Source of the DNA: Dipteris shenzhenensis
Taxonomy: Eukaryota > Polypodiophyta > Polypodiopsida > Gleicheniales
Reading direction: 5' to 3' (one strand)
Assembly (NCBI GenBank): GCA_047967505.1
Contig: CM106540.1
Length of the DNA stretch: 64,000 nt
Of the stretch, positions 1 to 13,230 are shown one piece after another; position 1 is the stretch's first letter, and the number at the start of each line of letters is the position of its first letter. The position numbers were made by a program, and so were the translations under genes. The notes under the pieces were generated by a model. The model saw only the letters and a program-made list of their open reading frames with translations. It was not told where the DNA came from and did not search any database.

Positions 1-1684
1 TAGCAAATAGGCCTTACAATGATGGCATGTGTGTGTGAAATCAAATCATGTGCTATCTACCCCCACTGATCAATCAGCAATGCCTCTGAACACTCTAAAG
101 TCTGCCCACCACTGAACTGATGAACGTTAGGTTTTAGGTAATGTGATGATGTGAAACCATATGTGAGTGTAGGGACCGAGTAGGAACTAGTCGGGAATTT
201 CGGGCATGGCTTAGATTGGTAACTTGGAGAAATTCAAGGTGTCTCCTCTATGGGGATCTAGTCTACTCTGATCTAGATGTATACCAACTGTCAATCGATG
301 AAAGAACAGCAAATAATTTCTTTTCTTTGGGTATTTTTATGTGCTGGGTCAGATGCACCGATGTAGAGGCTGATGTGTGTGTAGGAAGTGGATTTGTCAC
401 AACAAGGCTCAAAATTGAGTGATACTTGCACCAAAAGATGTAACGAGCACGTAGAGCACAAAAAATCAATCGTTTCACCTTTTTATTGGACCCTCAAATT
501 CCTCCTAGATCAAGAGATATGACTTGATCTAGGTGGAGGGGCAAAAAGGGTAAAAATGTGCTTAGTGATGTGGCAGGGTGAGTCACATGCAGTGATGATG
601 TGGCACTGTGCTTAGCAAGAGGTGTGCCTGTGAAACAATGATGAGGTGGTAGGTAGGTGCACATGCAACAGTGTGCCTGGCAAGGGATTGTGCCTACAGA
701 GGGTCAGTGCTAATTGGACAATTGAGGTGGCACTGGCTAACCTAACCTAGGGTCATGTTGACCCAACCATGGTCAGGCTGACTAACCCAAGGTCTGGTTC
801 ACTAACCCAGGGTCAAGTTGATGACATGGCACCTACGTGGCCACTACTGATGTGGCAAGTAAATAAGGTGATGACATGGTAGGAGAGTTGTCTTAGATGA
901 TGCGGTAGATCAACCTATGTGGTAATCCACGTGGAGGATATGCCTACGTGGTAGGAGCAAAGTCGGTGCTAATGTGGCCCTTAAATTAGGGTGCCACGTG
1001 TTGCCTTGAGGATGGAGATAAGGGTTACTAGAATCTTTATAGATTCCAATAGAATATAAAAGATTATATCATCGTGTCGGGGCATTCCATCGAGGAGATG
1101 GACTGGCTGGCTGGAAGTTATGGGCTAGCTGTGTAGCCAGTTGTCGGGTCGTAGCTTCTATAGAGAAGCATTCGTAGCTTTTATTATCAAGTCACACTGC
1201 AGAGCTTCCTTGGTGACCTAGGCGTAGCTTGTTGTTGGCGGTGGCTAAGAGCTCACAGGAGCTTAAGGGCACTGCTGCAGAGTTCGTTACTCGTTGTAAG
1301 AGGTGCAAGAGGTAGCAATGCATAGATGGAGAAGCCATTGATAGAGCTTAGATCTGGCGACTGTCGTGTGCTATGTCGTAAATCTTAAACAATGAAAACA
1401 GAAATCTATAACAATAGATTTGTCAAAGAACAATGAATCTCTCTCACACAAGGATCTCAAATAATGAACGGAATGAGTGAAATCTCTCTCTGTTTCAATA
1501 GATCTCTCAGGAACTCTTGAAATAGATGAACGAAAATCCTATGAACAAAAATTTCCCTCAAAGTGGATGGAAATTTTCTCTCAAAGAAAGCGGAGGTTCT
1601 CTCAGTAGAAGAGAACACTCAATCTCTCAATCTCTCACACTCTCACAAGAATGGTGCCTCAGTGGTAGTGGAAGGTAGAACCAT
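1..1684. other. Unassigned DNA with LTR-element leader at right end
   Basis: No coding region is recognisable. Around 731-806 there are short imperfect repeats built on 'ctaacccagggtca'. From about 1526 to 1684 the sequence resembles 8107-8244 (shared 'gaacgaaaatcctatg' and 'caaaaatttc'). Both stretches lie just before a minus-strand tRNA-Met primer binding site, so they look like the 5' leader of related minus-strand LTR elements. Confidence 0.5.
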
Positions 1685-1696
1685 GCTCTGATACCA
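1685..1696 (-). other. Primer binding site of minus-strand LTR element
   Basis: The plus strand reads gctctgatacca, whose complement TGGTATCAGAGC matches the 3' end of plant initiator tRNA-Met, the usual primer of copia and many gypsy elements. The adjoining LTR would start at 1697 with TG. The same 12 bases occur at 8245-8256 and 40400-40411 in the same orientation. Confidence 0.75.
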
Positions 1697-1900
1697 TGAC
1701 AAAATATGAAGAGGGGAGAAGAGAAGAGTGGAGATGAGGAGAGAGGGCACAGCTAGAGAGCACACCATAAGTGACCAACTGTACACTAGATTTAGTTAAA
1801 AATGTAGAATATATATAAACCCATTTAGGGTTAGGGTTAGGGCATCTAATCCTTTCCTTTATAGCACTCTATAAGTGTTAGTGTTGTTCACATATGATCA
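1697..1900 (-). repeat. LTR end adjoining PBS, far boundary unknown
   Basis: The stretch begins TGACAAAAT directly after the PBS, as expected for the inner end of a 5' LTR read on the minus strand. It is purine-rich and contains a TATA-like run (atatatataaac, 1809-1820) about 110 bases in. No second copy was seen in the window, so the far boundary is a guess. Confidence 0.4.
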
Positions 1901-2291
1901 CATGAAGTTCAACATGATCTCTCAATAGCTACTAGTAAAGTCACTCCTAAGAGAAAATGATATGGAAATCATTGAAGCTTGCATGGAGGAACCAACTTAG
2001 TGCCTAGATGAACCAATTGCGTATCATCTTGAACCAGAGGTTGTTGACTATCAAGTACCCACTTTGAAGGTCTAATTTATGTGGCTAAGATTTGAATGGG
2101 ATATTATTGGATGGTGGAACATCTTACCCCATTTTAGGTATAATAAATTGGGCCTATCCAGCTTAGATCTTGCACCCCTTCAGGTGCACATGGCAGATCA
2201 AAGGAAAATTTAGCAATAGGGAATTATACAAAACTAGATAATTTGTATCCATGGATTGGTCTTTCATGTTAATTTTATGGTTTTGGAAATG

Positions 2292-3660
2292 GAGGAGACT
2301 GATACACCATATCCCATGCTTTTGGACAGACCAAAGCTCAAGGTAGCTAGCTTAAAATAGGACTGGGATGCTTCCAAAATCACTATGCATAGTGACAAAA
2401 AGAAGTTAAAACTTGAAATGATTTTGAAAGTTGTCTTGAAAAAGGTAGTATGGCCAGTGATTGCTCATCGGGTTAATATTGGAATAGACCTAGATGATGA
2501 CAAAGAACAATAGTTTCTCAATGCAAATCCATCGTTAGTACTTCTCTTCAAAATTGATGTTATCTATATTCTTTAGTAGTATGCATGTAGAAATCAAAAT
2601 AAATGATAGCTAGATTTTTCAATAGTATGCATGTAGATATGAAAATTTAGTGAGAGTACACATTGTCTTTGTACTTGAACTAGTATAGGAACAAATGCAA
2701 ATATAGGACCCATGCTAGAACCAAAAGAGGAACCAAATACTGAGACAATGTCCCACAATAAAAAATGGAGAGAAGACATCATTATTTATGTAAAAGTAGT
2801 GTATGAAGAGCAGATGCAACAAACATCTTGGGTGAAGGAGGACAATATCAAAGAACTAAACTTGGGAACAATAGATAATTCAAAAATGGTCAAACTTAGC
2901 ATCCATGTAGAAGGATGATTCTCGAAGGATTAGTATACGACATGAAGGGCATTGATCTATAGCTATGTGTCCATAGAATAAATTTGAAGAAAGATGCTAA
3001 AATAATTGTGCAGCATAGGTATCATATGAACCCAAACTTTGCAAAGCAAGTGAAAACTAAGACCAAAAAAATGGTGAGAGTAGGTTTCATTGACAAAGTG
3101 ACATGGCTATCTCCAATTGTGATTGTCTTGAAGAAGGATGGTAATTCTGCATGGATTATTGTAAGTTGAATGTGGTGATGATAAAGAATCCATTTCCATT
3201 GCTATTTTATAACATAATTTTGGATGCTATGGCAAGCCATCGATGTAGCTTTCCAGATGGCTTTAGCAAATATAACTAGATGGTGGAAGAAGACAAGACT
3301 ACTCTTGTAATAGAATGAGGGATATTTTCCAGCAATGTTATGAGATTTGCGTTCAAGAATGCACCTTCAACATTTGAATCCTGGATTCAAAAGGTATTTG
3401 TGCCTTATTTAATGAGCTTCATGAGAGTCTTCCTTGATGATTTTAGATCACATAGAGAATCTTCAGCTTTGTTTTGAAAAGTGCAGATCTTCTAGACTCA
3501 ATCTCAATTTGGCCAAGTGTGCATTCATTGTACATGGAGGAGTGCTATTGGGAAACATCATATTAGAGGAAGGAATGGAAATTGATCCACAAAATGTGGA
3601 AGTATTACAAATCACAAAAGTTTCACACAATTTACACCATCCTCAACACCCCCTCTTAAA
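2292..3660 (+). pseudogene. Degenerate Ty3/gypsy pol (protease end and reverse transcriptase)
   Basis: The order of a Ty3/gypsy polyprotein can be followed through several frames with many stops. At 2301-2360 a protease tail reads TPYPMLLDRPKLK. From 2984 comes the RT start (HRYHMNPNFAKQVK, then WLSPIVIVLKKDGN at 3103-3150). The catalytic YxDD-type box survives as VFLDDF at 3427-3444, followed by LEKCRSSRLNLNLAKCAF-type residues (IENLQLCFEKCRSSRLN in the sequence) and LLGNIILEEGMEIDP at about 3546-3590. These are the conserved steps of gypsy RT known from the family. The V-D-Y-R-K region is destroyed. No RNase H or integrase was recognised downstream. The element is an old, non-functional copy. 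Confidence 0.8.
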
Positions 3661-3669
3661 TTGCACTGG

Positions 3670-6600
3670 GTAAGTAGAGGGTGCATGTACAAGATCTTTT
3701 TGTGTTTCATTTGGTGCATATTATAGCATCCAAAATTGTAAAAGAAAATTGAAAAGAATCAGAGTAGTATGTGCATGTGTGAGCATAGTAATTACATAGC
3801 AGAAGCGTATACAATGAGTACAACTTATGATCTTGTACATAAATGTGCATTTCCCCACTCTTAAGCCTAGAACATGCGTGTGTGAGCATAGTGATTACGT
3901 AGCAGAATATAGGCCAAAGGGGAGAGGAAGTAAATATGTAGAAAGTAAAATCCATCTTGATCAGTATGATTCCACTGATGTACAACCATCACATTCATGC
4001 ATGGGTCCAACTCCACTTATTGTCACATTAGATGCATATCCACAGCAGAAGTTCAATCATGACCATGTAGTTTTTTAGTAGGTAAGTCCTTAGTATGAGG
4101 ATCTCACATCTCTAGCAGCATGTAGAGATACATGCCGTAGTGCGTTTAGCTCTTTAGGTGATTCCATTCCATCATCCATCACTGATGCTTTTACCTCTGA
4201 AACATAGCGTAGCTTGGACATAGTTTCCACGAGTAGTAGATTAGTCTTTAGGACATTCTAGCATTGGCTCGGTCATGCCCCATTGCACCACTCTTAGATC
4301 CAATTACCACCACCTCTGATTAGTAGATCATTTCTTAGCATGAGGATATTTATGCGTCAGTGCAATCTTGCCCCAGTGCAATGGACATCATCAGGTTCAC
4401 AGCCATAGCATAACCTCGAGAACCTCCTTGTTGCAGCATGCACTTTTGGATGTTGTATACAGTCCATACTTGATGTAGATTAGTGGTTGCATCCAAGACT
4501 TCAGATCAGTCCCTACATCAGCAGTTGGTATTGCATATGCCTCAAGGACATCTTATGATTTTATCATTGTATTTCAAGCTTCTAGGTTTTTATACTGTTA
4601 GCTCCACCTTGATCCTACGACAAAACCTATATCCCATGCCAATGGATGTTTAGCCATGCACACATTAGATCACCTTTAGCTCATGATAATTGAGAATATA
4701 GGTTTGACAAGTTGCTGCACCTTGTCAGTTTTATGGTCCTCTTCTTTAGCAGAGTAGAGTATCGTACTTATATCTTCGGTCCCAGCTTTCATGCAGCCCC
4801 TGGATCACTCTGTCCATACTGGCTATGCAGTCTTCTTTGACCTCGCATCATTTGATAGAGATTATAGTTCTATTGCAGCATACCTCACATATTGATGTTA
4901 GTTCTTTTGATTTGGGTACACCATTTTGTCACAACATATTGGATCACATCTTCATGGCTACACCCACTAGCTTCACATTTGGATGCCTCTTCTACCTAGG
5001 AGTGGTTGCATAGTCCATGATGACTCATGACACGTTCATCTTTGACATGTTTGCCATGTAACCATATACACCATTTTTCATGCAGACATCTTTTGATCAA
5101 CCAATCCTACATCAATGCAAGTGCAAAATATAGGGAATAAAAAAATATGGCTAAAGGGGGAAATGTTGGAGGCAAATGAGGATGTGTTGGTGAAGTGCAT
5201 CATCCATGTCAATGATGAGATGAGGGAGGCTTCCCCACCTCTAAAGTACACACTACTCCACCTAGGTCCCAAATGAAAATAGGGAAGTCAAACGGCTCCC
5301 CAAGTGAAGTTGCATAACTCCAAGTGATCACTACAAATGATGTCAACAATGAAGCACCGATCAATGTAGATGGTGTCAATGAAGGACAAGTACAGCCTCC
5401 AAGATACATGCCAGAATCCCACAAATAGATGATAAGAGTAGGTGCTCTAGCAACTACTGGCTGTAAGGATGAATAAAAAAGTACAAGGCTCAAATATGGG
5501 GATGATGGAGCTAACACCTCTAGATCTATTAATGAAGTGTGCATGGATGAAGGAAGAGACTACTCCTCATATGATGTGGCAATGATAGGGACAAAAGTCT
5601 CCACCACCTTAGGGATTGAAGAGTTGTCTAGCTGTGTCGATGAAGTGCCCCATGATGAAGAAAGAATAAGAGTCCATGAATTAGAAGATCAATCTAGCCT
5701 CTATTCAGTTATCTGTGTGCTTCCCTCTAGCCACTTGTGTGCTCTATTTTGCATGGGTTTATTCTTGCTTTGTGACTTATCACTCATGCTCTTTCCAAGC
5801 TATTTCTTGTGAGTTTGCTGCTTCTTACGCTTCATAGCTCCATTGTAAACAATTGTTATAGCTCTTGCTTCAAGTAAACTCTCTATTGTGCCACTTTCTC
5901 TAGATCCCTTTTCACATGTAGTTATCTTCTTGAGAGTAACTTAGTCGATGTGCAAGCTTTCTTGGAGTGACCTAATGCCTCTCCTCTTGAAGCTTCTCTA
6001 TTTTTCAAGATCTCTAAGCTTTCCACACTAACAGCATCGTAAAGCAAGCTTCTTCTTGGCCTTCAAGCTTCATTGAAGTACCCATGATATCTTCTCATCT
6101 AGATGCTGCACTATTGCTACTCTTCTAATATGGAGTGTCTGCACGTTGTTCTTGCTAGACATGCTGCTCCTCTATCGTTCATATTCTTTAGTTGCCTTCT
6201 CCCCATTTTGCCCATACTGCTCTATGTTTTGTTATTGCCAATTGCTGCTCCAAAGTGTTGTCATTGCGCTCAGCTCTTTTCCATCTTGTATTACATATTA
6301 TTCTAAAAATAGGTGGACTGCAAGGTTCATAATAGCAAATAAAAAATGTAGAGAGAAATTACAACCTGAAGTATCTAGAGCTTTTGATTCATGTCTTTAT
6401 GAACATCTCATGCGCAATTGTTCCTCTCAAGTCACTTATACTGAGCCAAATTATACTCATGTGCAATTGTTCCTCTCAAGTCACTTATACTTAGCCAAAT
6501 TATTGCGAGGACTCCACAATTGCTTAAAACATCCTATGCAAAACGTAAATACATGGCCAATGTCATTGTTTCTACTCTCAATGCTAACAAGCGGTATTAT

Positions 6601-7509
6601 TTTCTTCTCTCCTTTTAACCAAAACACTTACAAAAGGAATTATACCCGAAATCTTTTTATCTTTAAAGTGAAGTCTTCTCCACCATTCACCATTGGCTTC
6701 ATGATTCAAAGATATTTTTTCCGCTGATACTTCCTTGTAGCTCATCCTTCTTCTCATTTGCAACCATGCAGATTGTCTTACTATTGTGCCTTATAGTCTT
6801 TGGCTACCTCCTTGTTAACTTGTTCTTTTCTTTGCAACTATCTTGAAAATTGGTATTTTTTCTTTTATGGTTGTTGCATACAAACTAGTTCTCTTGTTGT
6901 GGTCTTCTTGCAAACTAGTCCCTCTCTCAAAGCCTCCTTGCAAACTTGTCTCGATAATGGAACCAAAATGTCTAGCCTTGAAATCATCGAGTGTTCGTGT
7001 GACGATGGAACTCATGTAGGAGGCAAGAAACCCCAACTGTGAATTAAATAAAACAGCAATCTAATTTTCTGAAAGGAATTTATCTGATAATAGCAAACCT
7101 AAAACCTAACGTAACCTATGAAAAGCAAAAAATAATGAATAAACTCACAACCTTGCTCACCTTGCCCTCTCTCTCTCTCACACACTCATACTTTCAACAC
7201 ATCGTTTCCCACTTTGACCACACACAAGGCATGGGCATCATCTTGGGGTGCACCCAACCTCACCATACAAGCTCTAGCCATGCAAGCACATAGGGTATGG
7301 GGTAAATAAAGTCTCCAAGAAGAAGGAAATTGAGGTATGCCATCCACGTGCACCACTGCACATGAAGAACCTCTAAGACGAGAAGAAAGGAATGCCAATC
7401 AAGTGATCACCCAAGACACGCTTCTACTCTAAACCATACCCAAGAATGTATTGTATCACATGAGGTTCCTCAACCAAGTCTTGGTGCACACAAGCAACCT
7501 CAATACTTA
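3670..7509. other. Unassigned, no gene recognised
   Basis: Several short open frames occur (the longest 193 codons at 6146-6727), but none shows a known domain or consistent coding character. A 49-base tandem duplication lies at about 6411-6508 (shared core 'caattgttcctctcaagtca'). A short repeat, 'gtgagcatagt-attac-tagcagaa', occurs at about 3780 and again at 3881. The stretch is probably old, unrecognisable transposon sequence. Confidence 0.5.
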
Positions 7510-7664
7510 TTGAGATATGGTGCCATGTGCACATATATTAAAGGCTAAGGTATACTATAGGAATGTATTAAAGTAGCTACCCTAGGATGTGGACTACATG
7601 ATGTGAAGATGTGGATCAAGAACATCCACAAGGAGAGATGTGGATCAGAGGATCCCACAAGAGA
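7510..7664 (+). repeat. Partial LTR copy (direct repeat of 9380-9534)
   Basis: These 155 bases match 9380-9534 without gaps and with about seven mismatches (counted by eye, about 95% identity). The second copy is the start of a 3' LTR, so this is the matching start of another LTR, broken off at 7664. Confidence 0.8.
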
Positions 7665-8244
7665 TAGACCCAGGGATGGGCGTCAATGGAGAAGCCGCCG
7701 CCCATTGAAGCCACCTTTGCTGGGGTAGTCCTTATCTCTAAGTAGGTGCATGGTGTTGGAGTCGAGATGAGGATTTGGGCTAGTCAAAGGTAGGTTGTAG
7801 CATAGCGGAGATTCAAAGGAGTCTACACCAATAGTCATTTTGGAGTAGTGGGATGGAAGCTCTGCTACATCACGCATTCATTTTCTGATCCTCGATTCAC
7901 CGCCCATTGGTAACATCATCAAGCGATGCAGAATCCTTCAAATTTGTTGCATAGGGAGCCAAGTTCCCTTATAGAGTGCTTGTGGCAGCACTATTGCATG
8001 GATCCCTCTCAATGGTGGGATGACACAAAGAGCAAGGCTTCATATTTCCTGCATATAAGTTTTAACGAGTTGCTGTCGATAGATGGCTCATACAACTCAG
8101 TTTGGTAATGAACGAAAATCCTATGGACAAAAATTTCTCAAATGGACGGAATTCTCTCTTTCATGGAATGAAAGGATGCTTACTCAATCACTCTCAATCA
8201 ATCTCTCTCACGTGGATCGTAATGCCTTAGTATAAGGCAAGGGA

Positions 8245-8256
8245 GCTCTGATACCA
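8245..8256 (-). other. Primer binding site of minus-strand LTR element
   Basis: The plus strand gctctgatacca is the complement of the tRNA-Met PBS TGGTATCAGAGC. The adjoining LTR begins at 8257 with TGTCAAAG. Confidence 0.75.
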
Positions 8257-8447
8257 TGTCAAAGAATGTAAGATCTGCTAAACCTAGTGCAACTAGATGA
8301 GCATAAGAACTGCGAAGGCTCAAAGCATAGAAGAAACTCCATGAAAGAGATGCTGAGCAACTATGAATCAATATATTTCAAATCTATGCTTTTGCAATAC
8401 AAGAGATAGGCTTCTTATAAAGAGAGCCTTTTGAATAGTCCTTGCCA
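8257..8447 (-). repeat. LTR fragment, inverted copy of 9536-9709
   Basis: Read on the minus strand this matches the second half of the LTR at 9378-9709, including the stretches equivalent to 'ctagttgcact', 'gaagaaactccatgaaaga' and 'tattcaaaag'. Similarity stops at about 8447. It is the PBS-proximal half of an LTR of the same family in opposite orientation. Confidence 0.75.
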
Positions 8448-9365
8448 GCCCAAGCTCCATCAACACCCTTCAACCAGTTGCAAAGTTGCTGCCAACCCCA
8501 CGGACTCTAAACAATGATGCCATCTGCATGCAACAGCTTCAACACCTCCCGTTCATCCACCGCATGCCACCGGCCATCGATCGCCACCATAGAAAAGACT
8601 TCTATCACCGTCATTTCTATTTCCACATAACTTTGCATTTTCTCTAAGGTTACATGTGGTAGTCCCTTGACAAGACACGTGGTGGATAAGGTTGGGTGTG
8701 GGTGTGGGTGTGGTTAAGTTAAGCCATGGTTAGGTGTAGGGTTGGTTAATATGCCACATCAACATTTGCCACCCAAGCACAGTCCCTTTCTAAGCATAGT
8801 CCTGCAAGCAACATGTGAATCCATATGCCATATCATCAAAGGCCTCTTTTGATCAAAAACTTTGATAAGCCATAACTTGCAATCTAGGAAGTATTTGCAC
8901 TCGTTCTAAAAAGGAAAAATGATCAGCTTTTCTAGCCCTACACACTCATAACATCAGAATCATTGTATGCAATTAGACACTACCAATATTAAAAGAAATC
9001 AATTGGTAATACCTTTGCGACAAATGGAAAACCAACACATGCCAAAAGCACAAGTGCATGAGATGACCATAGCACAAAGGATGGCATCCATACATAAAGT
9101 ATTAAAAGCACAAGAAGAACAAAGCATCATGCATCAAGCTACATCCAGTAAAGAAGAGAATGCCATCAACAACATGTATTGAGTAGCAAAAGCCTTGCCA
9201 CCTTTAGCCCACACGTCTAACCACCTGAGAGTAGCTATGAAAGCACCCAGGGGAGGATTTGATCTTGTAATACCTGACCACCTTAAGTAGCAGTTATGCA
9301 CTACGGGGAGGTGATGGATTTGTAACTCACATCTGACCACCTTGCAGTAGCCAAAGGATCATGGC
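8448..9365. other. Internal region of LTR element, poorly preserved
   Basis: No conserved retroelement domain was recognised. A 71-codon open frame at 8967-9182 is rich in Gln, Met and Lys but matches nothing I know. Its position just upstream of a polypurine tract and 3' LTR suggests it belongs to that element. Confidence 0.35.
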
Positions 9366-9377
9366 ACCAAGGGGAGG
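9366..9377 (+). other. Polypurine tract of LTR element
   Basis: The sequence accaaggggagg directly precedes TGTTGAGATATGG, the start of the LTR. A purine tract ending in GGGGAGG next to TG is the usual plus-strand priming site of LTR retrotransposons. Confidence 0.65.
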
Positions 9378-9709
9378 TGTTGAGATATGGTGCCATGTGC
9401 ACATAGATTAAAGGCTAAGGTATGGTATAGGAATGTATTAAAGTAGCCACCCTAGGATGTGGACTACATGATGTGAAGATGTGGATCAAGAACATCAACA
9501 AGGAGAGATGTGGATTAGAGGATACCACAAGAGTGTTGACTATTCAAAAGCCTCTCTCTATAAGAATCCTATCTCTTGTATTACAAAAGCATAGATTTGA
9601 AATAGTTGATCATCATCTCTTTCATGGAGTTTCTTCTATGCTTTGAGCCTCCGTAGTTCTTATGCTCATCTAGTTGCACTGGATTTAGCATGATCTTACA
9701 TTATTTGAA
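9378..9709 (+). repeat. 3' LTR, about 332 bp
   Basis: The left edge is the TG after the polypurine tract. The right edge is inferred from the inverted copy at 8257, where the equivalent of 'TTTGACA' abuts the PBS. The first half is repeated directly at 7510-7664 and the second half in inverted form at 8257-8447. It is probably a rearranged or nested set of one LTR family. Confidence 0.65.
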
Positions 9710-12700
9710 AATCCTCTCACTCTCAAAGGATTATGCATGCAACAAGACTCATAATCAGGAGACAAGCACTCAAGGAGAGCACACATGAGTGGATTCCAAA
9801 CTAAGGCTAGAGGAATGAGGACTCCTTCCATCATGCTCTCAATATATAGATAGAAGAGGCTAACCCCTATACTAGGTGTCATACAATGATAGACTAAATG
9901 GATTGCAACCAATAGGATGTGGAGGTGGATATAAATCCTCCTACACTATGGTCCAAACCATATGATATATGCACACCTAAATGTAATATAAATATAATGA
10001 AAAATGTGCACATTTGCCTAGCTAGAATCTGACATGGATGGAAAACAAGTTAACCCTGGAAATGGGTTAACAAAGCTTATATTACAAAAAGGTGGTGTTC
10101 TATCGATATAAGAAAGATTAGCTCACCAAGAAATGCCATGCTCATTTCTAATGATGATCTTCAAGTCGATCCATTGCATAACGTTGATAAAATCATGCAA
10201 TATAAATTTCATGATTTTATGACTTGTGAATGTAGACCATATATAATCCACAAAAAACCTTCATCCTCATGGGAGTCAAATGTAGATCTCACATAGATTG
10301 AATGGAGTAGATTGCATGACCAACTAAGTTATTGTAGCATATCAGGCCATTTGACAATTGTGGGAGAGAACTATCACAACTTTGGAGACAGCTAGGAATA
10401 AGAATTTGAAAAGCTAAAGGTGGGACATAGCGCTTGATGGATCCAAAGGGTGGAGAAAAAGGTGGATCCAGAGGGTGGAGACAAGGGTGGAGCAAAGGAG
10501 CAGTAGAAGGGTTAGTAGCACTTGGTGGATCTAAAGGGTGGAGATGAGGGTGGAGCAAAAGGTGCAGTAGAACGGTTAGTAGTAGACAATGGTGGAATAG
10601 CTTGAAGTCGACGAGGTTTGTGAAGCCAAGGATAGATCAGTGTCCTTCGTAAAGAATCATTTTGAGTGTAAGTCTCCACTATCACCTTAGGCCAATGAGA
10701 TTGCAATGCACTTGCTAGAAAATATCCTTCTAACTCAGCTATGCAAAGTTGATGAGAAGATTAGTTAGCTATGATGAGCAACACTCAAATGTAGTGTTCA
10801 AGTGACATCTTAAAGAGGATGCTAAAGCCAAGGCATAAGTGGCACAATCTGAGGTAAGTGCAACACAGAGGCAACCAAGGCAAAGGCAAATGAATCTAAA
10901 AAGTTGGCTCTGCAAGAAAGGCAGAGAAGAAAAGAAGTAGAGGAGAAAATCCAGATGATGAATCTTGAAGGACACTCTAATATCTTGGAGAATGTAGAGA
11001 GGGAGCTGATGTCCATGGCAACAACACTTAACAGTCAAAAGGTGGAGGACAACCTTTTCAAATAGCTTTGCAATATGGTAAATGAATTGAGCATTGAAAA
11101 AGACAACAACATGATAGAGTGGGTGCAAAAGGAGGCTGAGGAAACCAATGTGGTGTTAGGAAAGCTATAGGCATCCTTGAAAGCCAAAGAAAATGCTCAA
11201 TTATCAGATCAATTTGAAGCACAAACACGGGACCACTCTACTTGGAGCTTGGTAAATCTATTTATAATGGAGAGAGACACTTTCCTATAACACTTTGCAA
11301 AAAATTTATCAAAAAAAAAAAGAAGACAACTTAAGAAATAAACATATGAGAACACAAGCTCCAGTACAGATCCAATATGCATCTATAACACATAATGAGT
11401 AAACATACAGTCCATTGCATGCAAACAACTTCATAAGAACTTTTGTATGTTGCGTACATAACTTCTACAATAAATCTCATGTCGTACTCAAAAATTAATG
11501 CCACTTCTACTCATAGATTTTATTTATTATAAACATTGAGGCCATGCTTGATGTATAGAAGACATAATGAAAAGACACCTCCCACTTGGAATTCATGAAC
11601 CTAAATTACTGAAACATATTCAGCCAACTTCTTAGAGATCACACGTACCCAAACATTAATACCTCTTCATTATGGTAACGTCTTCCCATACAATGTACAT
11701 AACAAACTCCTTGTGAATATATTATACTTGGAAATTTGACTTCATGTTCTACAAGGGTTCTACAGTCAAAAAACAAACTACAACCATGTAAAAAAGAAGA
11801 TAGACCTCAGCACTACATTCACTTCACTACAAGAAGACATTCTCGCATAGTGTGATCTAAAAACCCACTACATATACCTTCCCATTATACAATGCAGAGC
11901 ATAAAGTTTTATATGTGTGAGTGGGCAATACGTGTTACCTTTTGCCTACAAAACGACATTTCCCACAAATGTATTGGCAACCTATGAGGGAAAGCATACA
12001 TGTTATTTGGAACTTTGTATAGCATCTTTTTTGTTAAATTAAAAACCATTCCAACACATACAATCCTTTGTCAAACTACACAGTATCGTTACAATTTCCA
12101 AACTCCTGTGCCACATTTTTTACACTCAAAGATTTCACAATTACAAATACAATTCCAGTGGCAAGAGAACATGTACATATCTCAATATTATAATCTCTTC
12201 ATTTTGGAAACATAATCTCCCATCAACCTATGGAAATCCATACACACCTAGAAATTTAAGTCATGCAAATGGAAAACAAATGCCAAACCAAGCATGTACG
12301 CATGGATATATAGTTCTTCCAACTTTTTTCACAAAATAAGTGCATATTTATGTGCATATATTCTATGTTGCAATTTCATATCACACCACAAGCATCAAGA
12401 AAAATGGTTTACTCACATATAGAAAGGTTTCAAAAATGGCTCTCTTCCAATAGGAGGAATGGGGTCGAAAATTCTTTGAATCATAACTTTTTAAACAACT
12501 CTACCTATAATTTGCAACTATCAGACAATATTTGGAAGCATTACTAGATACCAATTGTTGCTACTGTGCAAAAAAATTAATCTTGCAACATGTTTTCTTT
12601 CAAACATTCGGCTTCGATTTGAAATGCATCATTTACATAGTGAAATTGAAAATGATATTTCACAAACTATAGGATTTGCACAACCACAAAAAATGCAATT

Positions 12701-13230
12701 CCTCATAAAATAGCCCGAAATATTTACCTTTTCGTGTAAAATCGAACAACAAAAAGGAAGAATACTCGTTGGACAAAAGACATGGTTGTTACATCGAAAG
12801 ATATTATTGGAGAAAATAACATTTCCACATATAATATAATACACATCTTAAATGAAAATTTTCCAACAACATCAATATGTGTTCACTACTTTATGTAAAT
12901 TCTCAAACATTAAAAAAAGAAAAGGAAATACAACCATACCATATGAAGATGAGTCCAACATATAGCATAATAACAGCCATTAAGAGACCGAACAACATGA
13001 CAACATTACAATAGCAAGCATAACAAGGAACACGCGATTTCACAAACAACATCAACAAAACAAAAAAGAAAATGAATGCACATAATAGATGATTGTATAA
13101 CATTACAAAAGTATTCAAATACCTTTGGAATTCCCTCAAAATTTATAAACAATTACATCACTATAATTGAAGACACTTCAACATAGGAATGCTTATGTTG
13201 TGAATGTTTACTATTTAAAAAACCAACAAC
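9710..13230. other. AT-rich DNA without recognisable genes
   Basis: A GA-rich segment at 10432-10590 contains an imperfect tandem duplication of about 80 bases ('ttggtggatctaaagggtgg' type). From about 10770 to 11290 the plus strand has broken frames rich in Lys, Glu and Arg, possibly the remains of a coiled-coil protein, but this is too decayed to name. From 11300 to 13230 the DNA is very AT-rich. Confidence 0.45.

Noticed and set aside
1824-1842. Telomere-like 'ttagggttagggttaggg'
   Set aside because: Only about three units inside LTR-like sequence; too short for a telomeric or interstitial telomere array.
6146-6727. 193-codon plus-strand open frame
   Set aside because: No recognisable domain, contains a 49-bp tandem duplication, and lies in decayed repeat sequence.
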